From Scortum barcoo (lineage: Eukaryota; Chordata; Actinopteri; Centrarchiformes; Terapontidae): a stretch of DNA of 64,000 nucleotides. The stretch spans positions 1-64,000 of the forward strand of contig JAKKUS010000773.1 in NCBI GenBank assembly GCA_023238725.1, written 5' to 3'. The position numbers were made by a program, and so were the translations under genes. Positions within the stretch are counted from its first letter, which is position 1, and each line of letters opens with the position of its first letter. Shown one piece after another: positions 59,010 through 64,000 of this stretch. Under the pieces are notes generated by a model. The model worked only from the letters and a program-made list of their open reading frames with translations, was not told where the DNA came from and did not search any database.

Positions 59010-59210
59010 ACTCCCAAACAACTGCTGCTGTTGGAGTCGATGCAGCGACAAGGGCACGATCCCTCACTGATGGCCCATCCACAAACACTGGTCATTTGTA
59101 TTCAGTGACCTTGCCCAGCCAGAGCTAGAGACACCATCTCTGAGGATTGAACCCAGGTTACTGAAGTGGTGGATGGGTGTTCTTTCTGCACCATCTGGGC
59201 AAAACTATTA
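59010..59210 (-). repeat. Possible tRNA-derived SINE fragment
   Basis: GAGGATTGAACCCAGGTTAC resembles the B-box complement of a tRNA-related SINE, and ACCATCTGGGC nearby resembles an A-box end. The match is loose. Confidence 0.25.
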
Positions 59211-60439
59211 CTTACTTACTGAGTGATTAATAGGTAGCCAGCAATTTTCTTCTTTTTTATTTTCTGTATGTACATTACTGTGAAGAATTATTATTTCATA
59301 TGGACCAAATTCATTGCACAAAAGTCAAGTCAAAGTAACATACAGATGACTAGCAGTGAGTTGAGTGAGCAGTCACTCCTCCCTGCACTCTTGTATCAGG
59401 TCAGGCGGAGCTGAAGTTGTGCATTTTTTATCTGCACTAGTTAATTACATGATTTCATCCATGCATGCATGGTTAGCCACTGCATGTGTTGAATAAACAA
59501 ATGGTGTGGAATCAGAGTCCTTTTACCTGTTTTTAGTTACACTAGCTATTGTCAGACAGTCAAAGTCCCTGTGAGGTTATAAAGGTTACTGGTGTGCGAG
59601 ATATGCATGACTGGAATAGTTTTGATTGTTGCTAACAACAATCACCGAGCAGCCTGCTTCATGGCAAACATTCCACAGTAAAGCGTCTTGCAATATGCAT
59701 TTCCTTCAGTTTGATCACCATAACTAATGGGGCATAAATTTATGTCCTATTATAAGGTTTATTTTTAAAGATGAGAGACAAGTACATATCATGGACCAAA
59801 GCCACAAACTACATTTAAGAAGTTTAAGAAGAACTCCTGATTGACAACTGATATATCTGATTAATGTGTTCACAAAAGAACACAAAAAAATAACTGAAAT
59901 GCACACATGCACACAGTAATACATCCCCTCACAAACACACACTCTTCCCAATCCCCTGCCAGACTTTTCTTCATGCCTGTCTTGTTACTGGCATCTCCCT
60001 TGACAACTTAAGTCAAATGACTGTCAAAATCCTAACACTACAACGCTGTGCTACTCACCGAATTAACTCTAAGTAATCCATGTGGAATTGACTGTTAAGC
60101 CTCCACATATTTTCATGACTCCGGAGAGTGGACTTTTCTAGAAACCTGAAAAGTCTTATGCCAATTACAGTTGGCTCTAAGCCTACTGAAGTTAATACAG
60201 CCGCAAAAGCGCCACACAATCTCACTGTTGTGTAATATTTCCTCACCTCTTTTTGTATCACCAGCTTCATTTTTGACCTCTAGCAGGTCAGTGAAACTGA
60301 CATCTGGATAAATGTGGGGAGACATTAAAGCTCCATTAAGCAATATGTTTAATATCAACATTAAAGCAAATGACTGTCACACCAAGGTCACTTGACAAAG
60401 TCACTCATGACTGCAGACGAGTTGCTTCTGGCTTTCCAA

Positions 60440-60650
60440 AGATCATAGATGAAGCACAGAGGAGATCACGCCTTTGCAGTTGTAGCGCCCAAACTGCCTC
60501 TGCATGTTAGGCTGGCCCCCACACTGCCTGTTTTCAAATCCTGTTTTAAGACACATCTTTATTCCCTGGCTTAGTTTTTGCTTTTTGGGCATTGTACAGC
60601 ACTTTGCTGTCATGCTTTATAAATAAAATTGGATTGGATGCGTCATGTGA
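60440..60650 (+). repeat. Fish non-LTR element 3' tail
   Basis: CACTGCCTGTTTTCAAATCC, then ACACATCTTTATTCCCTGGC and CAGCACTTTGCTG, ends with CTTTATAAATAAAATTGGAT, a very common teleost LINE end. Confidence 0.55.
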
Positions 60651-63600
60651 AAGGGTTGATTGTTTCAGAGAATTAAAGACACAGCTCAGTAAGTCTCCGC
60701 AGCCTTTAGCCTCCTGTAGATAAACTGTTTGAGCAGGCAGGCTCAGACAATCTCACTGTGAAGAACCAAAGTAAAATGGTGTCGAAAGGCCCAGGTGTTT
60801 TCCTCAGGAACTGGCAGGGACCAAAGCAGAGCAATAAGGCCAGATAACATCAGCAGGAGGCTCATGTGGCTGTTTCTGTGAGGTCTTTTAGTTGTCTTTC
60901 TGCCTCTTGCTGGTCCAAAGAGATGAATGCAACTTTAACATTTGCATTACAGCTGGATGCATTATGAAACACTTTGTGCTACTAAGTGTTTGTTATCTGT
61001 TTGCTTCCGGTGAACTGCAGAAGCTGGCTGTAATTCTATTAAGAGTCCACCTCTGTAAACACTGTCACTGTCATTTTGGTCAGGAGGTTGAGTGTGCAGT
61101 GTTGTTAGAGTACCGAGAGTGTAAGTGAGAACATGCATGTTTTTTTAAAGCATTTCAAAAGGTTATAAGATGTGTTTTGGGACTGTGTGTGTGTTTGTGT
61201 TTAAGCGACAGTGGTGTGCAGTAAGAACAGGGAGCGAAGATAAAGACGGTTCAAGAAAAAGCGAGAGAAACGAGACAGATCGTGATTTAAGAGGGTGTTT
61301 TTAGAGAGGATTAACTACTTCGACTAATGATGCTGCCCTGGCTGCTGGAGCTTCATTATTCTCTACTTTCGTTCTTTGTCTCATTGAAGCTCTGGCGCAA
61401 CGAGGATAAGTAAGACCTCAATTTCTAACCCTCTACTATAAAGCTACAAGCCCTGGAGGAGATGTAACGAGAAAAAGTGCTGTATTTGTGGGATTCTGTC
61501 TAATAATAAAAACATTAAGAGCGTGAATTTGCATTTGAAGGCCGACTGTGAATTTCAGACTAATTTACCTGAAATGCTCATCAAATATAGCACCGCAGTT
61601 TAAAAGAGCAAGACCGCATGAGCTTAAGATATCAGCGTAATGTGGGTGCGTGTCAAATGCTTTACTCCTGACACATACATCCCAACAGCATATGGAAGAG
61701 GCTAGAATGTAATGTAATGTAAAAGGGCCATCAAGACGTTTAATGAATATTGCTGAGGGTCCTGTTAAATAACTTTTCCACGGGTAGCAGGGTGCGTTGG
61801 GAGAGAAATGCTCCCGTGACCTTGTTTAAGCCCTGCGGTACCTCAGATTGTGACAGGCTAATTAATGAACTGCTATTTTCACCTATAAAAATATGCTAAG
61901 TTGAAGAGAGGTATGTACGCTTGCGTATGTGGAGTACTAAATAGCAAAGGGCCTTGGGCTTAATTAATGAACCTTGGCAAATTGTGTGTGTGTGTGGGTA
62001 TGGGAGTGTAGTTGTGTTCCCTCTGTTTTGTACCAAAAGAAACGGTCTGCAGGAAACGGGAGAGTGAGGCTAACTTGGCTTCCCGCTGCTTTGCCCAGAG
62101 GTACTAATAGATTTGGCTGGAGTTCTTTCTGACCCATTTTTCCACTATATATGTTCCCTCCCGTGCATATTTGTAGTGGGGCACAAATACAGTAAAGGTG
62201 GCATAATTTGTCACCCGAAAAACATTCTTAAGTGTTCATCTAAAAAAGTAATACAAAAACAAAACAATGCAATTCTTACTTAAACAGATTAACCAGACTC
62301 TTTGAAACTAATCTTCTAAATGTGTCTTTCTGATCGTCCTCATAATTCTGTATTCCCTGCATCTCTGCATTTAACTGTAAAGAAAATAACTGTGTGTTGT
62401 TTGTCTGATGAATAGAAAATCAGATTTGTGTCACCAAGTTAAAAAACAAAACAAAACAAAACACCAGAGTAGGAAATTGCACTATCCATCTCAGCAAAAA
62501 TGCCTATTTACTGTTGGCAAATTGCTCTTACAGACACCGGCTATCATTATTCATCAAACGAACCTCTGCAACTGACACTTTGTCAGTGAATATATCATCT
62601 TTTATTACATCTCCCCACCAAAACAAAAGCATCCTCCTTCAGTGGAAAAGGGCTGTGGCTGAATATCTATTAAGCATTAATCCGTTCTTCTTCTGTCATT
62701 TTCACTGAAAACACTAATCTGTTTGAGGAGAACTTTTTGGGAGACTTAAAACAACCTCTATATTTTGGTTTCCCGGAGTGACAGTATTTATATTCCTTTA
62801 CTGGTGGCTGTAGCTCTTTGACAATAAAAGAAGAATAATGAATATCTATTTTGTAATTTTAGCCAAGTATAGGGGGGCACTTCAAGCGAGCGGGGCGCTG
62901 AACTATATTGATGACAATGTGGTTTGAACTAATAGCCTTTTAAAATGAGCTATTGATCCTTCCTGGTAATTATTTTAAAGGGGAACCTTGAACAGAAAAC
63001 AACTTTGAGGATGGACTCAAAGTGTGAAGGAACAGGGAAGGATATGCTCACTTAACAGGCATCCAGCAAAATGTCTATACAAAGAAAAGCTTGCAGTGTT
63101 TGAGTGAAGAGAAGATTTGCAAGTGTTTTAACTGATTTAAAACAAATCACGTTTGGTAGCGTCCGTGTTAAAGAAAGTCTAATAGCGTCTGGGAGAGGGT
63201 GGCAGAGATCGAGTAGGTGCTTTTGAAATCTGATCTCTCTTGTTAATCAAGTCCTGATTCACTTTCCCGCAGATCAAATAGAGAATTTACGATGCATCAC
63301 TTAACTGAAATAAAACCTCATTAAGTAAATCATATTTGTCAGTGACATGGGGTTGATTACACTCCTAAAAACGAATTGAAGTTTATCATCAAAATACTCA
63401 GCAGACTGTGCGCATTTGGCCTCTATATCTACCCATATCCACCCAATCTACGCTGCTCTGATGGTGTGTGCTACAGAAATGAGTGCTGAAACCTGGTGGT
63501 TTACTCTCAGTAGCATGAACAGAAAATACCACTGAAAAATTAATCAAAACTGTAATGAGAAACATACTGGTTTAAATCTTTTGCATGTCTGTTGAATGTT

Positions 63601-64000
63601 GACTGAATATGTGTATTTTCATGTTAAACACTAAATGCTCTTGTATTTTGTAACTTGGAACAAAACACCTCCACACTGACAAAAAAAACAAAACAAAAGA
63701 TGCAAAAAGAGTCAGTTTAATACACGTGCAAAAGGAGGCACTGTGGAAAAAATTGACAAGTGAATGTGAAAAATTAAGGTAGTCTATAAGCGAAACACGT
63801 TCACTTTTAAGTCACAGCTTTCCACATCAGCTTCTGCACAATAAATAATTTTATCCACAGAGAATCTCTTTTTGATATAATCTGACTATACACATCTGAC
63901 ACCACCTTGTGAAAAGCCTGGATTCAAGAGCACAAATCCTTTCACATTTATTTCTCTAGTGTCTAACAAAGAGCAGAAGTTAGGGGTTCCTAAACAAATT

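Larger units (their letters stand above)
57472..64000 (-). other. GLCE intron or upstream region, to window edge
   Basis: No further GLCE exon was recognised, so the previous exon lies beyond the window. Two repeat tails (59010-59210 and 60440-60650) and several less AT-rich blocks with ATTAAT-type motifs (about 61290-61430, 61780-62060, 62760-63010) were seen. Confidence 0.6.

Overview
The window is vertebrate nuclear DNA, most likely from a percomorph (spiny-rayed) teleost. It has long introns, GT-AG splice sites, abundant CA/GT and AT microsatellites, and several interspersed repeat families that I associate with teleosts. The species cannot be fixed from the sequence alone.

Three protein-coding genes lie on the minus strand in the order GLCE, PAQR5, KIF23, with GLCE at the high-coordinate end. 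This is the order and relative orientation of human chromosome 15q23, so the block is conserved synteny. KIF23 (5455-16302) is complete: 23 coding exons were assembled by hand with consistent GT-AG sites and phases, giving 2925 nt (974 residues plus stop). PAQR5 (28895-38460) is complete with 7 coding exons, 1038 nt (345 residues plus stop). GLCE is partial: its last three coding exons lie at 49651-57471, and the N-terminal exons are beyond the right edge of the window. A possible terminal exon pair of an unidentified minus-strand gene lies at about 328-639.

Between KIF23 and PAQR5 sits a 9.2 kb plus-strand Ty3/gypsy-type LTR retrotransposon (16476-25684) with 1.5 kb LTRs, a 4-bp TGTA target duplication, a primer binding site, a polypurine tract, an intact 882-codon gag-protease ORF and a pol that changes reading frame five times. 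Its Gag resembles the PNMA (paraneoplastic Ma antigen) family. The two LTRs differ by one substitution, six one-base indels and one 13-bp indel. The insertion is therefore young, or the indels are consensus errors. It lies 174 bp upstream of the KIF23 start codon, beside a CCAAT box and a CHR-like motif typical of G2/M genes.

Region by region: 1-640 possible end of an unknown gene; 640-5454 intergenic DNA plus the KIF23 3' UTR; 5455-16302 KIF23; 16303-16475 KIF23 promoter; 16476-25684 retrotransposon; 25689-28894 intergenic DNA plus the PAQR5 3' UTR with nested repeats; 28895-38460 PAQR5; 38461-49650 intergenic DNA with repeats, a fold-back MITE and probable conserved non-coding blocks; 49651-64000 the 3' part of GLCE and its introns. 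The three host genes are not one pathway: KIF23 acts in cytokinesis, PAQR5 is a membrane progestin receptor, and GLCE is a Golgi heparan-sulfate epimerase. No tRNA, rRNA or CRISPR array was seen.
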